DNA of 64,000 bases from Cervus elaphus (Eukaryota > Chordata > Mammalia > Artiodactyla > Cervidae), in NCBI RefSeq assembly GCF_910594005.1, contig NC_057847.1, positions 53,210,001 through 53,274,000 of the forward strand. The letters are read 5' to 3'. The notes under the pieces were generated by a model that did no database searches, was not told the origin of the DNA, and saw only the letters and a program-made list of their open reading frames with translations. Within the stretch, counting starts at the first letter, position 1; every line of letters begins with the position of its first letter. Below are positions 33,605 through 45,500 of this stretch, piece after piece. The position numbers and the translations under genes were made by a program.

Positions 33605-34030
33605 AGTAATATTCTCTTAGGGTATATTAGTGAACAAAACAGACATTTGTCTTCTTGGGGCTTCTAGTCTAGCAAGGAGAGACAGAATAAAACAATTATA
33701 ATAAGTAAGGAAATGATATGACCTGTTAGAAAGTGGTAAGTACTGTGACAGAAGAAAACATGGAGCAAGTTAGGTGGGGGGAGGAGAATTGGACTCTAAA
33801 ATGTAGCGTATCCATTGTAGTGACAAATCAGATGCTCAGTGCAGGCCACCCCATGCAGCAAGTGAAAGCTGAAAAAGACAAACTAAATTATCCAAGTAGA
33901 GATCTAGGGGATGGGTATTCCAGGAAGAAGAAACAGCTAGTGCAAAGGCCCCAAGGTGGGAACAGGAATGCCGGTGCCACTAAAGTGCAGTGAGTAGAGA
34001 AGAGTAGTGTGTGAGGTCATGGAAACAACG
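33605..34030 (+). repeat. Ancient L2-like LINE fragment
   Basis: AGTGAACAAAACAGACATTT, TGGGGCTTCTAGTCTAGCAA, AGTGGTAAGTACTGTGACAG, GGTATTCCAGGAAGAAGAAA and AGTGCAAAGGCCCCAAGGTG follow the order of an old mammalian interspersed repeat I believe to be L2-type. Family naming is from memory. The open frame 33733-33993 inside it is not a gene. Confidence 0.5.
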
Positions 34031-34221
34031 GGGGCCAGATTTTTTTAGGTCAGCAGACATTTCTTTAAAAAGCCCAATAGTAAAAATTTTGGGCTTTGCA
34101 ACACGTTGTCTTTATTGCCAACAACTCATTTCTACCTATGTAGTACCAAAGCAGCCATAGGCTGCTTTATAAGTAAATTTAAGTGTCTATGTTCCAATTA
34201 AAGTTATTTATGGACATTGAA

Positions 34222-34426
34222 GACCTTCCCTGGTGGCTCAGATGGTAAAAATTTTGCCTGCAATGCAACAGACATGGGAGACATGGGTTTGATCCCTGGG
34301 TCAGGAGGATCCCCTGGAGGAGGGCATGGCAGGCCACTCCAGTATTCTTGCCAGGAAAATCTCATGGACAGAGGAGTCTGGTGGGTTACAGTCCATAGGG
34401 TTGCAAAGTGTTGGAGACTGAGCATG
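34222..34426 (+). mobile_element. Bov-tA SINE with target duplication
   Basis: Head ACCTTCCCTGGTGGCTCAGA, B-box region GGGTTTGATCCCTGGGTCAG, CCACTCCAGTATTCTTGCCA and 3' GGGTTGCAAAGTGTTGGAGA. The 13-bp duplication TATGGACATTGAA lies at 34209-34221 and 34427-34439. A further partial copy of the same motif follows at 34442. Confidence 0.93.
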
Positions 34427-34689
34427 TATGGACATTGAAACATGGACATTGAAAGTTAAGTTTCATATATTCTACAGTTACAATTTTTTTAACCATTGAA
34501 CAATGTAATACCATCCCTAGCTCATGGGTTATTAAAATATGTAGTGGGCAGATTTGGTATGCTGGTCATAACTGCCAACCCTTTATGTGACATGGTTTGC
34601 CATTACAAGGATTTGGGGCTCTTGGGCTCCATTCAATGGGGTTTCAGTGTGGGATTTTCAGCAGAACAACAGCAAGATAGGTCTTCCAC

Positions 34690-34885
34690 TTTCTAAAGAT
34701 CACAGGAGTGGCTGTGTTGAGGAGAAAAGATACAGGGCAAGAGTATTACAATGAGAGAGACCTGTTAAGAGGTCAATAGAGAATTCCAGGCAAAAGATAT
34801 GGAGGCTGAGACCAAGGAGTTAGTATTGGAAACAGAGAGAAGTGGTCAGATTCCAGATCTGTTTTAAAGGGGGATCCAGTAGTCT
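34690..34885 (+). repeat. Ancient L2-like LINE fragment, continuation
   Basis: AGATCACAGGAGTGGCTGTG, TTGAGGAGAAAAGATACAGG, GAGGCTGAGACCAAGGAG and GAGAGAAGTGGTCAGATTCC continue, in order, the old repeat at 33605, separated from it by the Bov-tA and degraded sequence. Confidence 0.45.
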
Positions 34886-34974
34886 TCCTGCTATTTATGT
34901 ATATAGAGTGTGAAATTACATGAAGGCACACAAGTTGTCTCCTGGGTAACTTGCAGAAGAAATGAAGACATTAG

Positions 34975-35140
34975 AACCAGATTAACCTTAATTCAAACCC
35001 CATCTCACCATCAATGTGACTTCGAACAAACTTAACACTTCCATGCTTAGATTCCTAAGAGTGAAATGGGGATGATGATATTTATCTCACAGAGTAAGGC
35101 AACATCATAGAGCAACTATCAGGTATTCAGTGGTAGCACT
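34975..35140 (+). repeat. MIR SINE, plus strand
   Basis: TTAACCTTAATTCAAACCCC, CAATGTGACTTCGAACAAAC, TTAACACTTCCATGC, TAAGAGTGAAATGGGGATGA and GATATTTATCTCACAGAGTA follow the MIR consensus. Confidence 0.8.
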
Positions 35141-35284
35141 GCACTCTGTGACATGAACTTCATAACACTTGTCACAGTAAATTCGACCACCTAACCTGGC
35201 AGGTCATGTCATGTCCTCAGTGTGGAGATCCTAAGCACCCACTCCAGTCCTGCCCAGTATCACGCAGGCTGTTCACTGTAGGGC

Positions 35285-35352
35285 TGACCTTCACACTCAT
35301 TCCACCTGACTCCAGAATCCATGCTGTTAACAATGATGCTGCACTGCCTCCC
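35285..35352 (-). repeat. MIR-like fragment, minus strand
   Basis: CTGACTCCAGAATCCATGCT then GTTAACAATGATGCTGCACT is the complement of the MIR 5' end region. Confidence 0.6.
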
Positions 35353-36433
35353 TGGAAAAGTTATAATTCCTTTCTCATAAAACTGGAAACCAACCAACAA
35401 ATAACTGTCAGAGCCTATCTTAAAACCAAGTACAATAGATCAGGGGTTAGAAAAAGAAAATAAAAACAATAAGCATCTCCTAATACTGGGGGAAAGATCT
35501 AAACAAGGAATAAAATGATTGTAATGAGTGTGCCCAAGAAAGAAATTTAGGAAAGGAATATTTTAAGGCAAATAAAACTTCACAACACATTGGGTCTTGA
35601 TTATCCATGAAGACAATTTGTCTTTCATAGGGAAAAAGGAAGACACAAATTCAGTCATTCATTGGATAAACATGTTGGAGTGCCAAGAATCATTGCTGAA
35701 ACTTAAAAGTACAAGTAAAGAAGCTAGAAATGATATCTGTCCTTTTGTAGAAACCATCATTTGTGATTAAAAGGGTCTATTTTTAGTGGGGTTAAGAGAC
35801 CCTCAATACCCTTGCAAACGAAAAGAATCAGAATGAGCGAAGTATAATTCAGCCCCTAAAGAGGAGAGCAATTATTGAAGTTGAAATAGGAATTTTGTGT
35901 TTTCTAACTGACTAAAGGGAGGGTTCAAGGGAGTGAAGAAGGGAGCATGAAATATTAAATTGATTGGATTCTTACTAGTCGCTTCTTAACTAAAATTTCC
36001 ACCTGGATTAGGGTGCTGCCCTCTGCCAGGCTGTCAGAGCCACAAACCAGCAGAGACTGAGGGGGCAAGGAAGAAAGGAGGAAGGAGAAAGGAGGTCAAC
36101 AAACACAGTTATAATAAAGAAAAAATCACCTCGGAAGGCATGTACTGGTCAAGGTAAATGTGGTTAATAATGACAAATATAAATGCCAGTGTAAGAGAAC
36201 ATATGGCAAAAACTCAAGAATGATGTGAAGTGCGAAAAAATAGACTTGTGATTATTATACATTTTGATTGATTTATAAACAAAATATATGGGTCTCTACA
36301 TGAATACTGACAAAAAAGAAGAAAAGATTTTAAAGGAGAGAATATCACATCCTCACATCTGAGGCAGCTCTGTTGTAGCGACAGTGATAGTTTCAGCTAA
36401 GTTCTCTATTTTTTTTCCTTAAAATTTCAAATC
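35353..36433. other. No gene seen
   Basis: AT-rich DNA with a short GA-rich run at about 36060-36095. Confidence 0.5.
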
Positions 36434-36600
36434 CTGAGCTGGGCGGGGCCCCTGTTTTCTGTAGGGCAGTCACCCTGGGCACCTAACATTGCCTGCAGGC
36501 TGGTGGCCGGATCTCCTTGATGAGCAGGCCAGGGCCAGTCCCAGGCAGCTCCCCTTTCAGCCTGACAGCTGCATATCCCAGGTGGTCTGACATTTGAGAT
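36434..36600. other. Isolated GC-rich patch
   Basis: About 165 bp with strongly elevated G+C (CTGAGCTGGGCGGGGCCCCT, AGGCCAGGGCCAGTCCCAGG) inside AT-rich DNA. On the minus strand two overlapping frames are open (77 and 67 codons) and the patch is followed by an A run (complement of T8 near 36410). That would suit a decayed 3' end of a retrocopied transcript, but I do not recognise the peptide and there is no clear polyadenylation signal. Confidence 0.35.
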
Positions 36601-39485
36601 GGAGGCTGTGGATAAGATTGAAGGTGTTTTAGGGGAGAAGTAGGCTGTGAATAACACCAAGACTTCATCCAGATGGAATCACTCATGAGACAACCTGAGA
36701 TAGTCTATTACTGCCCATATGTCTTCTGGGTCTCCAAAGGCCAGGCTCCATTGATTTATAAGAAACCTACTATTTATGCTTTTGGCTCATTTCACAACAG
36801 ACTACAGTAAAGGATTTATCAGAGATGCTGCTGTTTCTGGCAGTTGTTGGGATTTTATAAGTTCTTTAAATAAAACAGTCTCCATAAATATCCTAGTAAA
36901 CATCAGACAATAAAGTAAATATTTGGGGGTTAGATTCAGTTTATTTCCTCTTAATGCACACCATCTTTTTACAAGTTTCCTTCTGAGTACAGCCCCATGG
37001 CAAAACCTTTTATAGAACATACCTATTTTAGGTAAATAAATAAATATGTGACTCCAAAGAAATAAAAATTACTAGATATAGCTATGCTCACAGTATTGCT
37101 TAAACACTTTCTCTCTTGCAGATAAGCCTTGGAAGAATTATTTGATTATTTTTTCCAGCACAATCAGTTATTAGTGTATCTTATTTATAGATGGTTCTTT
37201 GAGGAACTATAGTAATATAGCAAAATATCAGTTATTTCATCACACTGGTGAATTTAATGAACCTGAAGGTGTGTGTTATTTTAGCACTTACTGTAGCTCC
37301 TGTGAAAACCCAGTGGTGCTAAAATCTGTAAACCTGTCATTGCTTAAGTAATAACCTTGTTAAAAGCATCTTCATTTAACTTACTTTAGCTTCTGTGGAT
37401 GTAGGTTTTATTTTATCAGTACAGAGAGTAGGTGCTTCAAACCCAACCCACTTATTGTAAATATAATTAATTGTAGTTCATTAATTTATTCACAGTGTTA
37501 TTGCTTTTATGTTTACACTTAGGTTAAATTAAATATTGTTTGGAATCTAGTACCTATTTTCAATTTTTTACAAACTCTTAATTCACACTGAATTTCTGTA
37601 GTTACAGGAGTAAATTTTAGTCTGCACCAATGAAAATGTTCATTTTAATTTTTAATATTCCTTTGTGTGAGGCACAACAGACTCTTCCCCCCTCCCCTAT
37701 ATACAATGTAGATTTTTTTTAAGTGCATTTTTGTTCATCTACTTGGAATGGATTTGAATTTATTCTTGCCTTTTCAAAATATGAAGAAAATTGGATATTG
37801 ATGGTAGGTGTTCAGAATTATCAATTGATTTCTACAAGAACACATCTACAATTATTGAAATGCTGGCAATAAAAATGGGACCTCCCTCCTATTTAGGACT
37901 ACTCATGAAAAGAGAGGGAGGGAAAGGAAGGGAAAGACAGAAGCAAAGCAGATGAAAGAAGACAAAACTGTAATTTATATAATTATAGCCTCAAAGCAAC
38001 AACAAACTTTTGATAATTACTTGGACAGGCCAATAGCAAGGTGTACGATAAAAGCTATATGTTGTCAACCACTTTGAAATCCTTGACTGATTGCAATAAT
38101 GCAGGCAGTAAACACTGACACATGTTCTGTTCCATGACCACATTTAGAAGAACATCATCATAAAAGGTGTTGGTGGCAACCACTGTTTCATTGATAAATG
38201 ACATTAGTTAAAGAGCTACTAGCCTGATAGATAGATGAAGATTTTTATCAAATTTTCTTTCCCCAAAATGTATCAAGAAAAATGCAGGATAGAAATAGTA
38301 TAATAGACCCAGCTGGCAATAAATTGAACCTGTCAAGGTGGTTTTGTTTCTGAATGCATTATTTGTAATCAATTTCTTTATAAGGTCATAATTCCTCATT
38401 TACTTTGTTTATGCCTTTGAAAATTGATCATCAATGATGTTCATCTTTACAAAAAGAAATCTCTGATTTAACTTGAATTTTAGTGCTTTAAAATATATAA
38501 TAATTATCAAATATATTGATTATTATGATAATCAAGATATCTTTGTAAAATCCCCCTAAATTGTAACCCTGATATTGATAATCTTTTTCTTCTCCTCTTA
38601 TAAATGTTGATTTTAAATTTGGGGCTAGAGAGAGTGAGGAGAGGAAACACATCAAGAACTAAGACAATTTCTTGGGATATTTTCAACATTTAAAATAATA
38701 ACTTTATTATTTTCCTTTTTAAGATTTTTGTCTTTTAGATGAAGGTTCTTAGAATTATTAATATCTAGATTGGTTGAAAAGTGGGTCATTCAAATAGAGT
38801 ATATTTAAACATGCAGCTAAAACTGTTTCAAAATTGCATGTATGCTTTTGTCATCAGTCTCTTTTTGTAACATAACTGTTACTAAAAACTTTCTTTAGTA
38901 ATTTAGTCAATGTTTATATGACTTGAATAAATGACATTTTTAATCAGAATATTAAGCAACCATGTTAATTTTTGTTTGGTCTAACAGTATAGTTTTTAAA
39001 CAATAGCCAGACGAGAGATTTATACAATTGTATCTTTCGATAAGATACACTTTAAATGTACAATAAAGATAGAAAAAAGCAATGAAATTCACAATTATAT
39101 CAAGGATTTTTTTAAATTAAATCTATTGGTTGTTGGTATCTGTGAACTCTTAAGAATAAACACCTGCAGTGTTTTATTATGTAAAAAGGTGGTTTAATTG
39201 CATCTTATTTATCACAGACAAATCAAGCCCTATTCAGAAGATAATAATGACACAGTAATTGGATCAGTAATTGGTTCAGGATGATTCAATATTGTACTAA
39301 TAATCATAAATACTGCTGTCTTCTGCTTTGATTCAAGGCTGACATGCTAATATAGATTGGATTTAGAGCAATAAATATTAGTGAACTGGATCTAGTATTA
39401 ATATCTAGATCCTTACTTTGGCTATGCCAGCCAGAAACAGGTATAAAACATATGCACCACTTGAGAACATATTTTAAATTACAAT
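36601..39485. other. AT-rich DNA without genes
   Basis: 2.9 kb with no recognisable gene or repeat family. Confidence 0.5.
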
Positions 39486-39495
39486 ATGAATTCAT

Positions 39496-39521
39496 TAGCT
39501 TCCCTGATAGCTCAGTTGGTG
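39496..39521 (+). mobile_element. 26-bp Bov-tA head with target duplication
   Basis: TAGCTTCCCTGATAGCTCAG plus TTGGTG is the first ~25 bp of a Bov-tA, including its A box. It is flanked by ATGAATTCAT at 39486-39495 and 39522-39531. The duplicated site is itself palindromic. SINEs usually lose their 5' ends, so a head-only insertion is unusual. Confidence 0.6.
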
Positions 39522-39531
39522 ATGAATTCAT

Positions 39532-40126
39532 CAATGTACTTTATTGGTTTTTCTTAACTATTCATCTCTGAAACCAACATCTTCAATGTATGGAGGTGGA
39601 CGGGAGTAGACATGAAGACATTTCCTTATTTTTCTTACAAAAATGATCATTTTGGTGGAGTAATACAGCTTTTCCATTTGATTGAGCCAGTTACCATGGA
39701 GGATGTGACATGATGACCTGGTGGGCAAAATTATTCACATGCCAGTCATGTAATGATGGATAAGAAAATCATTCCCATTACCACACTGTGTTCAGCAGAC
39801 ACTTGGCGGTTAAACAGGACTATTTCTTAGCCAGTGTGGTGGCAGCCTTTCACTGAGAGCCAAAGGAGAGGGAGGCTCATTATGTAGGGAACAATGATCC
39901 TTATTCACTCAACATGGAAACTTGCCTCACAAGAACACATTGGACAGCTCTGGACTGGAATAAAAATGGCATATCCCCTTTTATCAATGGAACAGAAACC
40001 TAGGATCAACATGCCTGGCTTGGAATTCTGCCTACTAGTGATAGAAATGGATATATCCAGGCATTTGTTTATTTATAGCCATTTCCATGGATTGGAGGGG
40101 TTGGAGAGGTGCTTACTGTCTTCCCA
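39532..40126. other. No gene seen
   Basis: No coding or repeat signal; a 91-codon open frame (39894-40169) runs into the following SINE and is judged spurious. Confidence 0.45.
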
Positions 40127-40240
40127 GTTGCTTCAGTCGTGTCCGACTCTGCGACCCCATGGACTGTAGCCCACCAGGCTCCTCTGTCCATGGGATTCTC
40201 CAGGCAAGGAAACTGCAGGGTGTTGCCATTTCCTTTCTAC
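40127..40240 (-). mobile_element. Bov-A SINE fragment, minus strand
   Basis: GTTGCTTCAGTCGTGTCCGA, CTCTGCGACCCCATGGACTG, CCACCAGGCTCCTCTGTCCA, GGGATTCTCCAGGCAAGG and TGTTGCCATTTCCTTTC are the complement of one Bov-A unit. Confidence 0.88.
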
Positions 40241-40739
40241 TGCTGCTGAAATAGGTCTCTTTTGTGGGGAAAAGAGAAACAGGCAGCTCACAGGTGCCAA
40301 TGAAAAATGTAACTATGCACTTTTAACTCTGAAGTTATAAGACTGCTGGAGACAACTGATTAGGTGTGTAATATTTACCTGGCAATGGGAGGATATTGGG
40401 ATTTCTATTGTTTTAGCTAAACAGGATAATGGAAAAATAAGAAAGCCTTTTTAAGTGAACAATGCAAAGAAATAGATAAAAAAAATAGAATGGAAAATAC
40501 TAGAGATCTCTTTAAGAAAATTAGAGATCCAAGGGACTATTTCAAGCAAAGATAGGCACAATAAAGGAAAGAAATGTCAAGGACCTAACAGAAGCAGAAG
40601 AGATTAAGAAGAGGTGGCAAGAATACACAGAAGAACTATATATATAAAAAAAAGTTGTTAATGAGCTGGATAACCACGATGGAGTGATCACTCACTTAGA
40701 GGTAGACAGACATCCTGGAATGTGAAGTCTAGTTACAAA

Positions 40740-41500
40740 CAAAGCTAATGGAGGTGATGGAATTCCAGCTGAGCTATTTCAAATCCTAAAAGATGATGCT
40801 GTGAAAGTGCTGCACTCAATATGCCAGCAAATTTGAAGAACTCAGCAGTGGCTACAGGAATGGAAAAGGTCAGTTTTCACTGCAAACTTAAAGACAATAC
40901 CAAATAATGTTCAAATTACTATACAATTGCACTCACTTCACATGCTAGCAAGATTATGCTCAAAATCCTTCAAGCTAGGCCTTAGCAGTACATGAACTGA
41001 GAACTTTCAGTTGTACAAGCTGGGTTTAGAAAAAGTAGAGAAATCAGAGATCAAATTGCCAACATCTGCTGTATTATAGAAAAAGCAAGGGATTATAGAA
41101 AAAGCAATCTACTTTTGCTTCATTGACTCTGCTAAAGACTTTGACTGTGTGGATCACAACAAAGTATGGAAAATTCTTAAAGACAGGGGAATACCCAACA
41201 ACCTTACCTGTCTCCTGGGAAACTTGTATGCAGGACAAGAAGCAACAGCTAGAACTGGAAACGGAACAACAGACTAGTTCAAAATTGGGAAAGGAGTGTT
41301 TCAAGGCTGTATATTGGCACCCTGCTTATTTAACTTATATGCAGAGTACATCATATGAAATCCTGGACTGGATGAATCATAAGCTGGATCAAGATTGCCA
41401 GGAGAAATATCAACAGCCTCAGATATGAGGATGATACCACACTAATGGCAGAAAGTGAAGAGGAACTAAAGAGCCTCTTGATGAAAGTGAAAGAGGAGAG
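40740..41500 (+). pseudogene. BovB RT remnant
   Basis: Broken frames cover the RT. The clearest open block, 41123-41428, starts near the motif A equivalent (nucleotides corresponding to AKAFDCVDHNK are present in another frame) and continues past the YEDD box. Stops and shifts are frequent (for example around 40900 and 41275), so no protein is expected. Confidence 0.75.
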
Positions 41501-42009
41501 TGAAAAAACCAGCTTAAAACCCAACATTCAAAGAATGAAGATCATGACATCTACTCCTATCTCTTCATAGGTAATAAATGGGGAAAAGGTGAAAACAGTG
41601 ACAGATTTTATCTTCTTGGGCTTCAAAATCACTAAAGACTGCAGCTATGAAATTAAAGACGTTTGCTCCTTGGTAGAAAAGCCAGGGACATACTTAGACA
41701 GCATATTAAAAAGTAGAGACATCACTTTACCAACATAAGTCAATATAGTTAAGGCTATGATTTTTCCAGTAGTCATGTATAGATGTAAGAGTTAGACCAT
41801 TAAGAAAACTGAGTACCAAGGAATTGATGCTTTTGAACTGTGGTGCTGGAAACACTTGAGAGTCCCTTGGACTGCAAGGAGATTGAGCCAGTCAATCTTA
41901 AAGGCTAACAACCCTAAATATTCATTGGAAGGACTGATATTGAAGCTCCAGTACTGTGTTGGAGGAAAAAAAAAATGCCAGAAAATAGCCACCTGATGCA
42001 AAGAGCTGA

Positions 42010-42287
42010 CGGAGAAGGCAATGGCAAACCACTCCAGTACTCTTGCCTGGAAAATCCCATGGACGGAGGAGCCTGGTAGGCTACAGTCCATGGGGTCACG
42101 AAGAGTCAGGTATGACTGAGCGACTTCACTTTCACTTTTCACTTTCAAGCACTAGAGAAGCAAATGGCAACCCACTCCAGTATTCTTGCCTGGAGAGTCC
42201 CAGGGATGGGAGCCTGGTGGGCTACCATCTATAGGGTCACACAGAGTCGGACATGACTGATGTGACTTAGCAGCAGCAGCAGCAGTG
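42010..42287 (+). mobile_element. Bov-A2 SINE inserted in BovB
   Basis: A Bov-A dimer in plus orientation: unit 1 GGAGAAGGCAATGGCAAACC to CTTTCACTTTTCACTTTCAA, unit 2 GAGAAGCAAATGGCAACCCA to ACATGACTGATGTGACTTAG, then (AGC)n at 42269-42285. The host text AAGAGCTGA is duplicated at 42001-42009 and 42288-42296. Confidence 0.94.
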
Positions 42288-42505
42288 AAGAGCTGATTTA
42301 CTGGAAAAGACCCTTATGCTGGGAAAGATTGAGGGCAAGAGGAGAAGGTGGTGACAGAGGATAAGATGTTGGATGGCATCACTGATTCAATGGACATGAG
42401 TTTGAGCAAACTCTGGGAGACAGTAAATGACAGGGAAGCCTGGCATGCTGCAATTCATGGTGTTGCAAGGAGTCAGACATGACTTGGCAACTAAATAACG
42501 AAAAC

Positions 42506-45500
42506 AAGGACCATGGAATGCACAAAAGCTATGTATAGGGCCAAAAGAATGTCATGGAGTAGAGAACCAATGCCTCCTGGTAAAGAACTCAAACATAATA
42601 ATGCATTTCCTAGGAATGACAGAGAGGTCGATGAGACCAATGAATCTATAGAGCCGTTGGATTATTCTGTTACCTATCCCTAGGCTTTTGGCTTTTTGTT
42701 ATTTACAAATTGGTAATTTGAAATGGAATTTACTCTTCAAAGTTCATTATGAAGAAAATGAATACAAATCTTATCAAATCTATTACTTATACAAATACTC
42801 CAGGATGCATATTGAGATTTCTTTCATATCATTGATCTCTGTTCTAATTATTTAAAGAACATAGAGAGGTGTGATTAATTTCTTAACACCAAAGTCACAC
42901 AGGAAACACAAGTAGACGAACTATGTGTTGGAAGGAAAAAAAAAAAGGCGAGAAAATCTGCTATCAGTGTCCTTAAAGAGACTTTGATTAACCCAACGAT
43001 TCTATTCAAGGGAACAAGCTTCAACCTGTTCTCAATCCACCCTCTTCATTCAAGGTATGGAAGATGCAATTTTCTTAGCATACACTCAGTTGAATCTTTC
43101 CTAATGGCATCCATGTTGGTGCTATTTTCTAGGTAGGCATGGAGGGATGTCTTCATCATTCACAGGAGTCTGGGGTTATGCCAAAGGCAAAGATCCAACT
43201 CCACAGACAAGGGAAATAGATAATTTCAGTTCCTGAATCAGCATTGAGTCCACTAACACCTGAGCAGTGAAAATCCTGTGGAGTCTTCATTTAAGAGCCA
43301 GGAAATTCCATGTGTTTATGGAATCAAGCTCTCTTCTAAATGGAGTGACTATTTATTGCTTAGTATCCATAAAAGGAAATCTGCAGTCAAATAGCAGACA
43401 GACGTCACACATTCCTTGTGCATCTACGCCCCAGTGGCTCCAATGCTGAACCAACTGCTCATAAGTTACAGGATAACTAATTCACTTGGTCCTATTTCTC
43501 CCTGAAACGCTACATGTAGTTGTGGTTCACTGGTTTAGTGACGTGAATGAAGGGAATTCACTGCACTTCAAATCTCTCATTACACCTTAATTAGGACCCC
43601 AGCTAGAAATATCAATGTTTTAACAACTGTAGCAGACAAGGTTTCTTTTTTTTTTCTTTAATCACATATTGTAAAGCAGATTGAAGTACTTTATCAATGT
43701 TTTCTTCTTTTTTGTTTTTTTCCCTACTGAGAATCCACAGCTAAGTGTACTAACATAAAAACTAAGGCTGTAATCTTTCCATTTTAATCCTCAGCTCAGT
43801 CAGCAACAGAGTTAACAAATGATAATGGTAATCATAGAAAATACATTGTTAATGAATAACAAATGCATAACTATTAAATTTTTGTTGTGTTGAATTTTAT
43901 TTTCTATGTCTGTGGGTATGAATTTTGTCACTGAGGCAACTTATCCTCTTTTTTGGTTTTTAAATTTCCAAGTAATTAGAAATATTTTTTATCATCATTT
44001 TGATCTTAGAAATTTGTTTTGGGACCACCAACTATTAGTGTTCTTAACCTGGAGCTCCTGAGTAACTTCCCCTGTGAAGTGCCATTCTCCGGTAGAAAAC
44101 TTATTTGAATACTTGTAACATCTGGATCATAAATAATGAAAACCTATTTTTTAGGTGTCTGTATAATAACCGTCTTTATAGCAAAGGAGGGAGAACATTT
44201 TGTTTTACCTAATATTTATCATTTCAAATATTTAACTTCCCCCAAACAAGGTTACAGTAAATTTCCAATTAACAACAAAATAAAATAAACCATAACTTTC
44301 AAAATACAACTTTAAATCAAAGAAAGAAGACAAACAATACTAAAATTTAATCTGTCCTTTGGGGCAGGAGACAGCTTACAGGTTCTAGTCAGCCAGCTAA
44401 ATGACAGTCAGAAAAGATCATGTGACTGGGGTCTAAAAACTAATTAATCTCCATAAAGCTGTAAGTGAGGTAGGTAAGATGACTTGAAATCTGATTACAT
44501 TATTGCATTTAAGGGGAGAAAATGCAGCATGTATTTTTCATGTTGATTTTAACCACCTGAGCCCTTAATGACGTTTTGTACCTTGGAAGAAAACTCATAT
44601 TTCATCCATATTTTAGAATGAACTACAAAGATGCTACTGTCATTAGTATATGATTTACGTATTTGCTGTAAATAACATGAAAATGAATCTTGTAGGATGC
44701 CTTTGTAAAGTTTTCAAAGAATAAGTAATTCTTTGAAAGGTAGATTCACTGTGAAAAGGAAGCTGTAAACTGTAAGATTAAAAGAAATTGACAAAGATAT
44801 TTAAAGGAAATAATAATTTTACTATCCTCACCACTACTTCCATAAAAAGCAAATGATGAGATAGTATATTTTGGCTATTGGACATTTATGTGCTACATTT
44901 TTATTAGTTCTAAAGTTAAAGTCCTTTACAAAATAATTCTGAAAATTGATTAAAATATGGTATTCTCCACCATTTCCATTATTCTAGTCACAGATAACAT
45001 ATGTAAACACTTTGTTAGAAGAAGTCATTCAGAATCCCATGGAACCTTCCTGTATATTTCACAGCTAATTCTTTTTTTTTGTTTTAACATTTAAATAAAA
45101 GAGACTTCTAAGCAATGGTCCTTTAAATGTGTTCTCCTTTTATCTGCAGCAGAACAAGGAATATAGAATAATAATTTGGAGCATTATGTCTGGAATGCTG
45201 TGAAAACAATCCTTATTAGATTGGAATGAGCCCTGAAGAGAGAGCATGTTTGTGGCTGTGTGTGCGTGTTCAGTGTGTGTGTGTGTGAGTGGGTTGGGGG
45301 GAGCGTTATTTGTACATAAGAGAAAATGAGACAGAAATTTGGAGTTTTGTTAATAAGCACCATCAATCATAGATTATGCAAATTATATATCTGCAAAAAT
45401 TTTATTTAAAAAATTGGAAACATTATATTTTGAGTTAAAATACAAGCCAGGGAATTTATTGCTACCAGGTAATCCATTGTATACTGAACACAGAGAGAAG

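Larger units (their letters stand above)
40435..42505 (+). mobile_element. BovB LINE, 5' truncated, with nested Bov-A2
   Basis: Plus-strand BovB from the linker (AAAATAAGAAAGCC, equivalent of DKKAFLS) through RT and C-terminal region to GACATGACTTGGCAACTAAA at the 3' end. Many indels. The RT catalytic box reads YEDD at 41424-41435 instead of YADD. It is split by a Bov-A2 at 42010-42287 and contains a foreign ~32-bp insertion at 41955-41986. Confidence 0.92.
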
